A stretch of DNA of 64,000 nucleotides from Bradyrhizobium sp. CB1717 (GTDB lineage: Bacteria; Pseudomonadota; Alphaproteobacteria; Rhizobiales; Xanthobacteraceae). Position 1 is the stretch's first letter, and every line of letters begins with the position of its first letter. Position numbers and translations under genes: made by a program. This document shows positions 25,969-34,021 of the stretch, in pieces. The notes under the pieces are model-generated. The model saw nothing but the letters and a program-made list of their open reading frames with translations, was not told the origin of the DNA and did not search any database. The stretch lies in contig NZ_CP121666.1 of assembly GCF_029714325.1 (NCBI RefSeq), positions 6,665,001 through 6,729,000 on the forward strand, read 5' to 3'.

Positions 25969-26856
25969 TCAGCTCTTCGTGCTCGCGGTCTTGTCGAGCG
26001 CGGCCCGCAAGCCATTGGCGAGCTTGATCGCGTCGTCGTTGGCCCAGAAATGCATGAAGAAGAGACGCGGCTGTTCGTCCAGCATGTGACTGTGCAGCGC
26101 GGTCACGGCGATGCCGTGCGACCGCAGCGCCTTGATCACCGGGTTCACCTCGTCGCCGGTCAGCACGAAGTCGCCGGTGATGGCCGCCTTGCCCGCGCCG
26201 GTCGGCTGGAAGTTGATGGCGGTCGCAACGCCCATCGGTCCGACCGGGCTCAGCTGCATGCCCTGCTCGGTGACTGGATCGCGGCGCGGCACGTTGAACT
26301 GGTAGACGCCGCCATTGGCCTGTCCCTTGACGCCGATGATCTGGTCGAGCTGCGCAGTGTCGAGATCGACGGCCGGCGGCGGGGCCGTGGGAGCCGGCAC
26401 CGAGAGCGGCGTCTTGCTTTCGGCGAGCGCCTCCTTGAGGGCGGTTGCGATCCTCACGGGATCGCCGTGACCGGCCACGTGCATGTAGAACGTCGCGGGG
26501 CTCGCGCCGAGCAGATGATTGTGCACGGCCGTGATCTCCAGCCCGTTCGCGATCATCTTCAGCATGACCGGGTTGATCTCGGACTCGAGCAGCACCAGAT
26601 CGCCCATCGCCATGACGCCGCCATGGGCGGGCTTGAACGCAACCCAGCCGCCGAGCGCCAGCGCCGGCTTGATGGTCACGCCATCGAGCGTCACCGTGAG
26701 GTCGGTGCGCGGAAAGCCGTAGCGATGCACGTCGCCGGTCACGGCCGGCTTGCGGCCCAGAGCATCATCAACCTTCTGCCAGTCGACATCCTGCGCGCGG
26801 GCAGTCGCGATGAAACAGGCGCCGATAACCATCAGCGCCGAGATTGTCTTGCGCAT
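25969..26856 (-). CDS. DUF1259 (LppY/LpqO-like) secreted protein
   Basis: 295 residues. A signal peptide (ISALMVIGACFIATARA) is followed by two copies of the DUF1259 module. Each has DGV/PVG..., a GDxVLxExExNPV segment (GDLVLLESEINPV; GDFVLTGDEVNPV), an xAxHxHML/HNHLL segment, and FYMH/FFMHFW. The paired His motifs could bind metal. Function is unestablished. It lies 60 bp downstream of the PepSY gene on the same strand. Confidence 0.85.
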   Translation of the reverse strand: MRKTISALMVIGACFIATARAQDVDWQKVDDALGRKPAVTGDVHRYGFPRTDLTVTLDGVTIKPALALGGWVAFKPAHGGVMAMGDLVLLESEINPVMLKMIANGLEITAVHNHLLGASPATFYMHVAGHGDPVRIATALKEALAESKTPLSVPAPTAPPPAVDLDTAQLDQIIGVKGQANGGVYQFNVPRRDPVTEQGMQLSPVGPMGVATAINFQPTGAGKAAITGDFVLTGDEVNPVIKALRSHGIAVTALHSHMLDEQPRLFFMHFWANDDAIKLANGLRAALDKTASTKS

Positions 26857-26916
26857 TGATCTGCTCCCATTGGCTTGAACTCGGGCTCGAATTCGGTTTC
26901 CGGAGCCGCCTGCGGC

Positions 26917-27150
26917 TCAGTTCCGCTCCTTGATCTGGCCGCTGCTGTCGACAACGAGCCGCACCGGCTTGCCGTTCTTGATCGCCATGGCGGTCGTTCC
27001 CTCTGCGGTCGATTTGATGTCGCTGACCTCGGTGTAGCCAGCCGCCTTGATCCTGGCGACGAGCTCGTCCTGGGTCAGCGCGCGTACGGCAGACGCGCCG
27101 CCAATCAGCGCTGGAATGAGGAGAGCGTGAAGGATTGTCCGTGTGCGCAT
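26917..27150 (-). CDS. small secreted PepSY-like protein
   Basis: 77 residues from ATG 27150, with an aggagaa site. The signal peptide HALLIPALIGGASAVRA is followed by one PepSY-like unit: TQDELVARIKAAGYTEVSDI, then VRLVVDSSGQI. Such units are thought to inhibit or chaperone secreted enzymes. It is immediately upstream of the DUF1259 gene and likely in the same operon. Confidence 0.75.
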   Translation of the reverse strand: MRTRTILHALLIPALIGGASAVRALTQDELVARIKAAGYTEVSDIKSTAEGTTAMAIKNGKPVRLVVDSSGQIKERN

Positions 27151-27564
27151 GGTCGTTCTCCTGTGTCCCCGCCCCAGGTGAAGCCCGTTTCGCAAGGTTA
27201 CGCATCGACAAGGCCGGCGCGCCGCGCCGGAACGATGAGCCGAAATGATGTGTCGGATGATATCGGGGTGTCAGATGACATGCGGCGTCCTTGGTGAAGA
27301 TCAGGACGCGATTCTTGAGCATGTCGCCTCACGGGGAGATCGCACATCCCCGACACGCCGAGTAGAAGCCGGGGTGGCAGAGCTGTCAACTCACCGCTCC
27401 CCAAGGGTTCTCACAAAGAATTTTACGCCTCGTTTGGAACCACGCCGACCACTCTTGAAACCTGAAGGCCATCTCACGTAAGCTGGCTTCACGGGGACAA
27501 TGCAGACTCCCCTTGAGACTCCGGTCCAAGCTCTGCGCAGCACGCAAATTCGTGGAGCTTGCGC
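27151..27564. other. 414-bp gap without a supported gene
   Basis: The gap lies between the divergent PepSY and ATP-grasp genes and must hold both promoters. Short open frames here have poor composition and no ribosome sites. GGAAC at 27436 has no CGTT at the EcfG distance. I see no hairpin with a T tract. Confidence 0.5.
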
Positions 27565-28644
27565 ATGGACACCGAACGTCACTCCTCTCCCCGCCAGACC
27601 CTAGCAATCCTCTCACGCGGCGACGCGGCCGCGCGTCGCGAGGCCACGGCCCAGAACAGCCGCTTCGTCCGCGTCTTCGAAGCGCTCGCCGCCGTCGGCA
27701 TCGAAGCCGCGCCGGTGATCTACGACGAAAGCGTCGCGGGCGCCGTCCGCGATCAATTGCTCGCAGTTGACGGCGTGCTGGTGTGGGTCGATCCGATCCA
27801 CCAGGGCAAGACGCGCGCCGAGCTCGACGCCCTGCTGCGCGACGTCGCAGCGCAAGGGCCATGGGTGAGCGCGCATCCCGAAATCATCCTCAAGATGGGC
27901 GTCAAGGAGGTGCTCTACCGGACGCGTCATCTCGGCTGGGGCGCGGACACGCATCGCTACGACACCGCGGCAAGCTTCCGCAGCCAGTTTCCGCCGCGCC
28001 TTCGGACCGAAGGTCCGCGCGTGCTGAAGCAGAACCGCGGCAATGGCGGCCAGGGCGTCTGGAAGGTGGAGGCGCTGCCCGACACGGACGGCATGGTTCG
28101 CGTGCTCCATGCGCAGCGCGGCAGTCTCCCTGAGGACATGCCGCTCGATGCCCTGTTCGCGCGGTGCGAGCCTTATTTCGGCTGGGGCGGCTGCATCATC
28201 GACCAGGCGTTTCAGCCGCGCCTGCCCGACGGCATGATCCGCTGCTACATGAGCGGCGCCAGAGTCGCAGGCTTCGGGCATCAGAAGATCAAGGCCCTGA
28301 TCCCGCCGCCGCCGGAGGGACCGGACTCGCCTGAAGCGCAGCCGGGTCCGCGGATCATGCATGGTCCCGACGCGCCGCAATTCCAGGCGCTGCGGCGAGC
28401 AATGGAGGACGAATGGACGCCGCAGATGATGGCGACACTCGGAATCGATGAGCTGTCATTGCCGGTCATCTGGGACGCGGACTTTTTGTACGGGCCGAAA
28501 GATGCGGCCGGGGCCGACACCTACGTGCTGTGCGAGATCAACGCGAGCTCGTGCTTTGCGATCCCCGAGGAGGCACCGGCGGCGATCGCGCGGACGGTGA
28601 AGCAGCGCATGCTCCGGACTGCAGGCGTGCATTCCGGCACATAG
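27565..28644 (+). CDS. Cj0069-family ATP-grasp-like protein
   Basis: 359 residues from ATG 27565, with ggag eight bases upstream. The ATP-grasp features are a conserved Lys in VLKQNRGNGGQGVWKV with its glycine-rich loop, and the metal-binding Glu-Asn pair in CEINASSCFAIPE near the C-terminus. This matches the Cj0069 family, uncharacterised proteins with glutathione-synthetase-like fold. It probably ligates a carboxylate to an amine or thiol using ATP; substrates are unknown. It stands alone between the PepSY/DUF1259 pair and the TctC-type gene. Confidence 0.8.
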   Translation: MDTERHSSPRQTLAILSRGDAAARREATAQNSRFVRVFEALAAVGIEAAPVIYDESVAGAVRDQLLAVDGVLVWVDPIHQGKTRAELDALLRDVAAQGPWVSAHPEIILKMGVKEVLYRTRHLGWGADTHRYDTAASFRSQFPPRLRTEGPRVLKQNRGNGGQGVWKVEALPDTDGMVRVLHAQRGSLPEDMPLDALFARCEPYFGWGGCIIDQAFQPRLPDGMIRCYMSGARVAGFGHQKIKALIPPPPEGPDSPEAQPGPRIMHGPDAPQFQALRRAMEDEWTPQMMATLGIDELSLPVIWDADFLYGPKDAAGADTYVLCEINASSCFAIPEEAPAAIARTVKQRMLRTAGVHSGT

Positions 28645-28674
28645 CGAGCGGGATAGCGGGCAAGCTCCCTCACC

Positions 28675-29652
28675 TCAGATCTTCGGGAGCTTCGCCCGCT
28701 CCACCACGCCAGTCCATTTGACGATCTCGGTCTCGATCAGTGCCTTCATCTCCGCGGGCGTGCTGCCGCGGACCTCACCGCCGACGGCCGTCTCCAGGCG
28801 CTGCTTGATCTCGGGATCCTTGAGCACCTCGAGCGTCGCCGCATTGAGCGCGGCGACGATCGCGGGCGGCGTGCCCTTCGGCGCCAGGAGGCCGGCCCAG
28901 GTGCGCACGTCGTAGCCCTTGATGCCGGCTTCCTGAACCGTGGGGACCTCGGGCAACAAGGCGGTGCGCGTCGGCGAGGTCACCGCGAGGCCGCGGATCG
29001 CGCCACTCTGGATCTGCGGCGCCAGCAGGACCGGCGTGCCGACGATGACCGGAACCTCGCCGCCGAGCAGCGCGGTGATGGATTGCGAATCGCCGCGATA
29101 CGGCACGTGCACGATCTCGACGCCGGCCGCCGCGTTCAGCAGTTCTCCCGCAAGATGATGCGTAGAGCCGAAGCCGACCGATCCGAAGCTAAGCGCGCCG
29201 GGCTTCTCCTTCGCGATCGCGATGAGGTCGCCGAGTGATTTTGCGGGATGATCGTTGCGCACGGCAATGACGAGCGCGTAGTACACCAGCGTCGAGATCA
29301 TGTCGAAACTCTCGGCCGGCTGATAGGCGAGGCTCTTGTAGGTCGCCGCCGAAATCGCATGCGCGCCGGTGACGAGGCCGAGCGTGTAGCCGTCGGGCGC
29401 AGCCTTTGCGATCGCGTCCGCCGCGATGTTGCCGCCGGCGCCGGGCTTGGCCTCGACGATGATCGGCTGCCCGAGCTTCTTCGAGAGCCCGTCGGCGATG
29501 ATGCGCGACAGCGTGTCGGCCGCACCGCCCGCGGCAAATCCGTGCAGCAGCCGGATCGGGCGCGACGGATAAGTGTCCGCCGCCGCAAGAGTGGTTGCGA
29601 GACAATTGCCCAGCAGAAAAATGGCCGCAGCAAGCCGCTTCATCCAGAGCAT
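28675..29652 (-). CDS. TctC/Bug-family periplasmic binding protein
   Basis: 325 residues with a signal peptide (RLAAAIFLLGNCLATTLAAA). The Bug family signatures are YPSRPIRLLHGFAAGGAADT near the N-terminus, VEAKPGAGGNIAADAIAKA and GYTLGLVTGA. ATG 29652 has the site GGGGAGAA. No TctA or TctB membrane gene is next to it, so it either recruits a remote TctAB or acts as a sensor protein. It ends the minus-strand run that starts with the quinone oxidoreductase, so its ligand may be the substrate of that pathway. Confidence 0.9.
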   Translation of the reverse strand: MLWMKRLAAAIFLLGNCLATTLAAADTYPSRPIRLLHGFAAGGAADTLSRIIADGLSKKLGQPIIVEAKPGAGGNIAADAIAKAAPDGYTLGLVTGAHAISAATYKSLAYQPAESFDMISTLVYYALVIAVRNDHPAKSLGDLIAIAKEKPGALSFGSVGFGSTHHLAGELLNAAAGVEIVHVPYRGDSQSITALLGGEVPVIVGTPVLLAPQIQSGAIRGLAVTSPTRTALLPEVPTVQEAGIKGYDVRTWAGLLAPKGTPPAIVAALNAATLEVLKDPEIKQRLETAVGGEVRGSTPAEMKALIETEIVKWTGVVERAKLPKI

Positions 29653-29724
29653 GGATGCTTCTCCCCTTTGATTGTTGTTTCGTTGGCCGCGCGTGCGGCG
29701 ATCGTCCGTTCGAACTCAAATCCG

Positions 29725-30627
29725 CTAGCGCGCGAACTCCGTACATTCCGGCGATGGCGCCATGCCCCAGACATCGCGCGGCAGGCCGACCCAGACCTTT
29801 GGTCGCTGCGGACGATCGCGGTGCCACGGGCGCGGCTCGAAATAGCCGAGCGCTTCGTCGATCATGCGGTCGAGATCGCAGAACAGCTCGACCAGATGGC
29901 CGTCGGGATTGCGGTGATAGATCGCCGTGTTGTGGCCGGGGCCGTGACGCACGGGTCCCCAGAGCACGGGCAGCTTGTGCCGCGCGAGATGGTCGCAGGC
30001 GCGATGCATGTGTTCGGGGCCCCGCAGCTCGAAGGCGAAGTGATGCAGGCTGCGCACGGGCGCCCGGGCGAAGTTGAGCGTGTGGTGCTCGAAGCCGCTG
30101 CGCATGAAGACGAAGCGATCCTCGATCCAGTCGGAGACCCGCAGGCCCATCACGTTCGCGTAGAAGTCCGAAGCGGCTTGCGGATCGGGCGTGCGCAGCG
30201 CGACATGGCCCAGCTTGGCGACAGCGAGCCCGCCGATCCGCTCCTGCGCGGGCGTCGGCGTCCAGCCCTGGATCAGTTCGAAGCGCGTTCCTTCAGGATC
30301 GCTGAAGGACAGCAGACGGGACACGCCAGGCAGGGGATCGCTGTGGAGCTCGGGCCGTAAGTCCGCCTGTTTCAGCGCGGCGCCCAGCGCCTCGATCTGG
30401 ACATCGGGGGATATCTCGAAGGCGATGCTCTTCAAGGCGGCGTCGCCGGGCTCGATCACCAGCGAGAGCTGTTCGGAATCGTTGGCGAGGAACAGGCGGC
30501 CGCCGTCGCAGGCGACGAGGCCGAGACCGATCACGCCGCGGTAGTAGTCGAGCAGCCGCCCCGGATCGGGCGAGGTGAAGGTCGCGTGCCGCAGGCGGGT
30601 GAAGCGTGCAATGGGTGCTTGTGTCAT
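29725..30627 (-). CDS. type I extradiol dioxygenase-like VOC protein
   Basis: About 300 residues with two VOC modules. The C-terminal module keeps the full set seen in 2,3-dihydroxybiphenyl dioxygenase: His in LGHVALRTPD, His in EHHTLNF, His in SLHHFAFEL, His and Tyr in GHNTAIYHRNPDG, and Glu in HLVELF. The iron site and acid/base residues therefore appear intact, and ring cleavage of a catechol-type substrate is the likely reaction. ATG 30627 is used; GAGGGGG lies upstream inside the end of the oxidoreductase gene. It is 16 bp downstream of that gene, so co-transcription is likely. Confidence 0.85.
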   Translation of the reverse strand: MTQAPIARFTRLRHATFTSPDPGRLLDYYRGVIGLGLVACDGGRLFLANDSEQLSLVIEPGDAALKSIAFEISPDVQIEALGAALKQADLRPELHSDPLPGVSRLLSFSDPEGTRFELIQGWTPTPAQERIGGLAVAKLGHVALRTPDPQAASDFYANVMGLRVSDWIEDRFVFMRSGFEHHTLNFARAPVRSLHHFAFELRGPEHMHRACDHLARHKLPVLWGPVRHGPGHNTAIYHRNPDGHLVELFCDLDRMIDEALGYFEPRPWHRDRPQRPKVWVGLPRDVWGMAPSPECTEFAR

Positions 30628-30643
30628 TATGCGGTCCACCCCC

Positions 30644-31636
30644 TCATGGCGTCATGATGATCTTGCCGAGCGCGGAGCCCTGCTCCAGCAGCGTATGCGC
30701 TTTCCTGACCTCGTCGAGCTTCAGCACCGCCGAGATCGCCGGCTTGATCGCATTTTGGCTCAGCGCCTCGATCACGCTGCGCATCAGGGCGCGGCGGCCG
30801 TCGCGATCGTGGTCGTAGATGTGGAAGGAGAAGCAGCGCACGGCCGGACAGATGTCGAGATGGTTGCGCATCGCCGCCATCAAATTCTCTTCCGGCAATC
30901 CGGCGAAGGCGTTGTAGGACAGCAGCGTGCCCCATTTGCCGAGCGCGCCGAGATAGGCGGTGAATTCGGGCCCGCAGACGTGATCGAGCACGAGGCCGAC
31001 GCCGTCGCCCTTCGTCAGCTCGCGCGTCCGTGCCACGACATCCTCACTGCGGTAGAAGATGACATGATCGGCGCCGTTCGCCTTCGCGAACGCGGCCTTC
31101 TCCTCGGTCGAGACCGTGCCGATCACGGTCATCCCGGCGAGCTTCGCCAGTTGCACCAGCGCGGTGCCGACGCCGCCGGCCGCGCCAATCACCAGCGCGC
31201 TCGCGGGCGCGCGCGGATGGCGGCACTCGTGCAGCAGCGCGTAGGCCACCTGGTAGTTCGACAGGCACACGGCGGCTTGCAGATCGACATGGTCGGGCAG
31301 TGCGTGAACGGCATCCGCGGGCGCGACCACATAATCGGCGTAGCAGCCGCCGCGCTGGGACAGATCGCGCGCGCTCAGCAGCACCTTCTGGCCGACGGCA
31401 AATCCCTCGACGCCGGACCCGAGCGCGGAAATGCGGCCGGCGACATCGTTGCCCGGATTGGCCGGTAGCGGCGGCATCCATTTGTAGACGCCGCGCCGGA
31501 TCAGCACGTCGGGCTGCCCGACCCCGAACGCCTCGGCCCGGATCTGCACCTGACCGGGACCCGGCGCGGGCACCGGAAGCTCGACCACCTCAAGCGCATC
31601 CGGCCCGCCCGGCTGACGCACCAGCACCGCCCTCAT
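30644..31636 (-). CDS. zinc-independent quinone oxidoreductase / MDR family
   Basis: About 330 residues of the medium-chain dehydrogenase/reductase fold. The GroES-like part has NPGNDVAGRISALGSGVEGF. The NADPH-binding Rossmann motif is VIGAAGGVGTALVQLAKLAG (AAGGVG). The catalytic zinc ligands of alcohol dehydrogenases are absent, so a quinone reductase or enoyl reductase role is expected. ATG 31636 with gaagag is chosen over an upstream start that falls in the operator region. It is divergent from the GntR gene and first in the dioxygenase run. Confidence 0.88.
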   Translation of the reverse strand: MRAVLVRQPGGPDALEVVELPVPAPGPGQVQIRAEAFGVGQPDVLIRRGVYKWMPPLPANPGNDVAGRISALGSGVEGFAVGQKVLLSARDLSQRGGCYADYVVAPADAVHALPDHVDLQAAVCLSNYQVAYALLHECRHPRAPASALVIGAAGGVGTALVQLAKLAGMTVIGTVSTEEKAAFAKANGADHVIFYRSEDVVARTRELTKGDGVGLVLDHVCGPEFTAYLGALGKWGTLLSYNAFAGLPEENLMAAMRNHLDICPAVRCFSFHIYDHDRDGRRALMRSVIEALSQNAIKPAISAVLKLDEVRKAHTLLEQGSALGKIIMTP

Positions 31637-31669
31637 CTCTTCACGCTCCCCAGACCTCTTCAAACCGTC

Positions 31670-31701
31670 ATTTTCGAAAATCATACCGTTTACGAAAATT
31701 A
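31670..31701. promoter_or_regulatory. candidate GntR operator, site 1
   Basis: ATTTTCGAAAAT (31670-31681) is a perfect 12-bp palindrome, followed 18 bp centre-to-centre by the imperfect copy TTTACGAAAATTA (31689-31701). It lies between the divergent quinone oxidoreductase and GntR genes, 34 bp upstream of the former. The same core recurs upstream of the FAH gene. Confidence 0.6.
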
Positions 31702-31755
31702 TTGCAAGATGGTCGTTGGCGCGGCATCTTGAGGCATCGATTCATTGGCAGGCCC

Positions 31756-32457
31756 ATGCCCGACAGCGCCATTCGCCCCCGCAAGGAATTCGGCAAGACC
31801 ATTGCCGCCGATATCACCCATCGGCTGCGCGAGGAGATCATTGCCTGCGGCCTCGCGCCGGGCGAGCCGCTGCGCTTCGACGTGCTGCGCGAGCGCTTCG
31901 GTGCAAGCTTTACGACGCTGCGCGAGGCGCTGACGGCCCTCGCCGCGGAAGGACTGGTCGACGCGCAGGAGCAGCGTGGATTTCGCGTGGCGCCGGTCAG
32001 CCGCCAGGATCTGGTGGAGGTCACCGATGCCCGCGTGCTGATCGAGGTGGAATTGATCCGCCGCTCGATCGAGCGCGGCGACGATGACTGGGAAATCGCC
32101 GTGATCTCGACGCTGCACCGCCTGAAGCGGATCGAGCAGCGCGATCCCGAGCATCCCTTGCGCGATCCCGAATGGAAGATCGCCCATCGCCAGTTCCACC
32201 AGGCGCTGGTGTCCGCCTGCGGCTCGGCGACGCTGCTCGCCATTCGCGCCGAGCTGTTCGACCGCGCCGAGCGCTATCGGCACCTGTCCGCCAATTTCCG
32301 GCCGCGTCCGCGCGACAAGGCCGGCGAGCACCAGGCGATCATGCAAGCCGCGATCTCGCGCAATGCCGATCTGGCCGTGCAGCTGATCGAGGCGCATATC
32401 CGCTCGACGTCCGATAACGTCGCGACCTACGCGGGCCATCTGCTCGACACCGAATAG
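31756..32457 (+). CDS. GntR-family regulator (FCD effector domain)
   Basis: 233 residues. The winged helix spans about 15-75 (THRLREEIIACGLAPGEPLR, LRERFGASFTTLREAL). The FCD helical domain follows, with metal/ligand residues in DARVLIEVELI and HRQFHQALVSACG. ATG 31756 has a weak ggcagg site. It is flanked on both sides by copies of the CGAAAAT palindrome, so it probably controls the divergent oxidoreductase/dioxygenase/TctC run, the FAH gene and itself. Confidence 0.9.
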   Translation: MPDSAIRPRKEFGKTIAADITHRLREEIIACGLAPGEPLRFDVLRERFGASFTTLREALTALAAEGLVDAQEQRGFRVAPVSRQDLVEVTDARVLIEVELIRRSIERGDDDWEIAVISTLHRLKRIEQRDPEHPLRDPEWKIAHRQFHQALVSACGSATLLAIRAELFDRAERYRHLSANFRPRPRDKAGEHQAIMQAAISRNADLAVQLIEAHIRSTSDNVATYAGHLLDTE

Positions 32458-32492
32458 CGCAATTTTCGCACACGGCGGCCTTGCGCCCGGGC

Positions 32493-32524
32493 TTATTTTC
32501 GAAAATAATACACCTCATCGAAAA
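32493..32524. promoter_or_regulatory. candidate GntR operator, site 2
   Basis: TTATTTTCGAAAATAA (32493-32508) is a perfect 16-bp palindrome. A half-site, ATCGAAAAT, follows with its CG 19 bp further on, matching the spacing at site 1. It ends 38 bp upstream of the FAH start at 32547. Confidence 0.62.
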
Positions 32525-32546
32525 TCGAAACCCTTGGGGCGAAACC

Positions 32547-33410
32547 ATGAAGCTGCTGTCGTTCTTGGACGGAAACCGGGAAAGCTGGGGCGCCGTTGTC
32601 GAAAACGGCGTGGTCGATCTCGGCCGCGCCCTGCCCCAGTACCCGACCCTCGCCGACTTCCTCGGCAGCGACGACTATGCGCGCCGCGAGGCGATCGTCG
32701 CCGAACACAAGCCCACGCTGGCGCTCGGCGACATCAAATACCTTCCCGTGATCCCGCGCCCGGAGAAGATCGTCTGCGCCGTGCGCAACTATCTCGACCA
32801 CCACAACGAGGCGGTGGCGTTCGGCATGAAGCGCGAGATCACGGAGTTTCCGCCGATCTTCCTACGGGTCTGGCGCTCGCAGGTCGCACACAACGCGCCG
32901 GTGATCCGGCCGAGGGTCTCGGACAATTTCGACTGGGAGGGCGAGCTCGCCGTAGTCATCGGCAAGGGCGGCCGCCACATCAGCCAGACTGACGCCTGGA
33001 ATCACGTCGCGGGCTACTCGATCTACAACGACGTCAGCGTGCGCGACTGGCAGCGCCACGCCCAGCAGATCGCTTCGGGCAAGAACTTCGTCGGCACGGG
33101 CCCGTTCGGACCGTGGCTGGTCACGCCGGACGAGATCGGCGATCCCACCAAGCTGAAGCTGGAGACCCGCGTCAACGGCGCGACCGTGCAGTCCTCCGAC
33201 ACCTCGATGCTGATCTTCTCGATCCCGAGGCTGATCGAATATTGCTCGACCATCTTCGACCTCGTGCCCGGCGACGTCATCGCCACCGGCACGCCCGCCG
33301 GCGTCGGCTTCACCCGCAAGCCGCCGATCTTCCTCAAGCCGGGCGATGTGGTCGAGGTCGAGATCGAGAACATCGGCGTGCTCAGTAATCCCGTCGTGGA
33401 CGAGGCGTAA
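32547..33410 (+). CDS. fumarylacetoacetate hydrolase-family protein
   Basis: 287 residues from ATG 32547; an upstream in-frame start at 32481 would overlap the palindrome. The N-terminal FAA_hydrolase_N-like part is followed by the catalytic domain: metal ligands in DWEGELAVVIG, NDVSVRDWQ, GPWLVTPDEI and GDVIATGTPAGVGF. The family includes acylpyruvases, 2-keto-4-pentenoate hydratases and HpcE-type decarboxylases, which act after extradiol ring cleavage. This fits the dioxygenase gene across the GntR locus. Confidence 0.9.
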   Translation: MKLLSFLDGNRESWGAVVENGVVDLGRALPQYPTLADFLGSDDYARREAIVAEHKPTLALGDIKYLPVIPRPEKIVCAVRNYLDHHNEAVAFGMKREITEFPPIFLRVWRSQVAHNAPVIRPRVSDNFDWEGELAVVIGKGGRHISQTDAWNHVAGYSIYNDVSVRDWQRHAQQIASGKNFVGTGPFGPWLVTPDEIGDPTKLKLETRVNGATVQSSDTSMLIFSIPRLIEYCSTIFDLVPGDVIATGTPAGVGFTRKPPIFLKPGDVVEVEIENIGVLSNPVVDEA

Positions 33411-33418
33411 GGCCCGGC

Positions 33419-34009
33419 ATGTCCCACGACATTCGCAAGACCGCGCTCAGCGTCGAGACCGTCTGGCATGAGCGCGGCCCGCGGCTGGAGAAGCCGCTGC
33501 TGGTCGGGACGGCCATCGCAGTCGTCCGCAATCCCTTCGCCGGTCGCTATGAGCCCGACTTGATGCCGTTCCAGGCCTCCTTGCGTGAGCTCGGGCGCAA
33601 GCTCGCAACCGGGCTGATCGCGCAGCTTGGCGGCGCCGAGCGCGTCGAGGCCTATGGCAAGGGCATCATCGTCGGCGAGGACGGCGAGATCGAGCACGGC
33701 GCCGTCTGGCACGAGGCCGGCGGCCACGGCATGCGCGAGGTGCTGGGACAGCCCAAAGGACAGCCGAAGGCGATCGTGCCGGCGGCGAAGACCATCGGCG
33801 GGCCCGGCACGCGCCTGATGGTGCCGCTCGGTCATATCCACGCTGCCTATGTCCGCAGCCATTTCGGCACCGCGGAGATGACGCTCTGGGATGCGCCACG
33901 GCGCGACGAGATCGCCTTCGGTCTCGTGATGGCAACCGGCGGCCGCCCCCACGCGCGCATCGGCGGCCTCAAGGCATCGGAGATCTCGGTACACGACGGG
34001 CAGCGCTGA
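33419..34009 (+). CDS. amino acid synthesis family (AA_synth) protein
   Basis: 196 residues. KPLLVGTAIAVVRNPFAGRY, then YGKGIIVGEDGEIEHGA and GHIHAAYVRSHFGTAEM match the AA_synth family. The name comes from a proposed amino-acid biosynthesis role that is weakly supported; several members lie in catabolic clusters. It starts 8 bp after the FAH stop and is surely in the same operon. A hydrolytic or isomerase role on the FAH substrate is possible but inferred. Confidence 0.82.
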   Translation: MSHDIRKTALSVETVWHERGPRLEKPLLVGTAIAVVRNPFAGRYEPDLMPFQASLRELGRKLATGLIAQLGGAERVEAYGKGIIVGEDGEIEHGAVWHEAGGHGMREVLGQPKGQPKAIVPAAKTIGGPGTRLMVPLGHIHAAYVRSHFGTAEMTLWDAPRRDEIAFGLVMATGGRPHARIGGLKASEISVHDGQR

Positions 34010-34021
34010 CGCGCCGCGCGC

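Noticed and set aside
27436..27461. Possible second EcfG promoter (GGAAC)
   Set aside because: No CGTT at 16-18 bases; the matching position reads aaac.
27391..27582. 63-codon minus-strand frame in the PepSY/ATP-grasp gap
   Set aside because: No ribosome site and it runs into the ATP-grasp gene start on the other strand.
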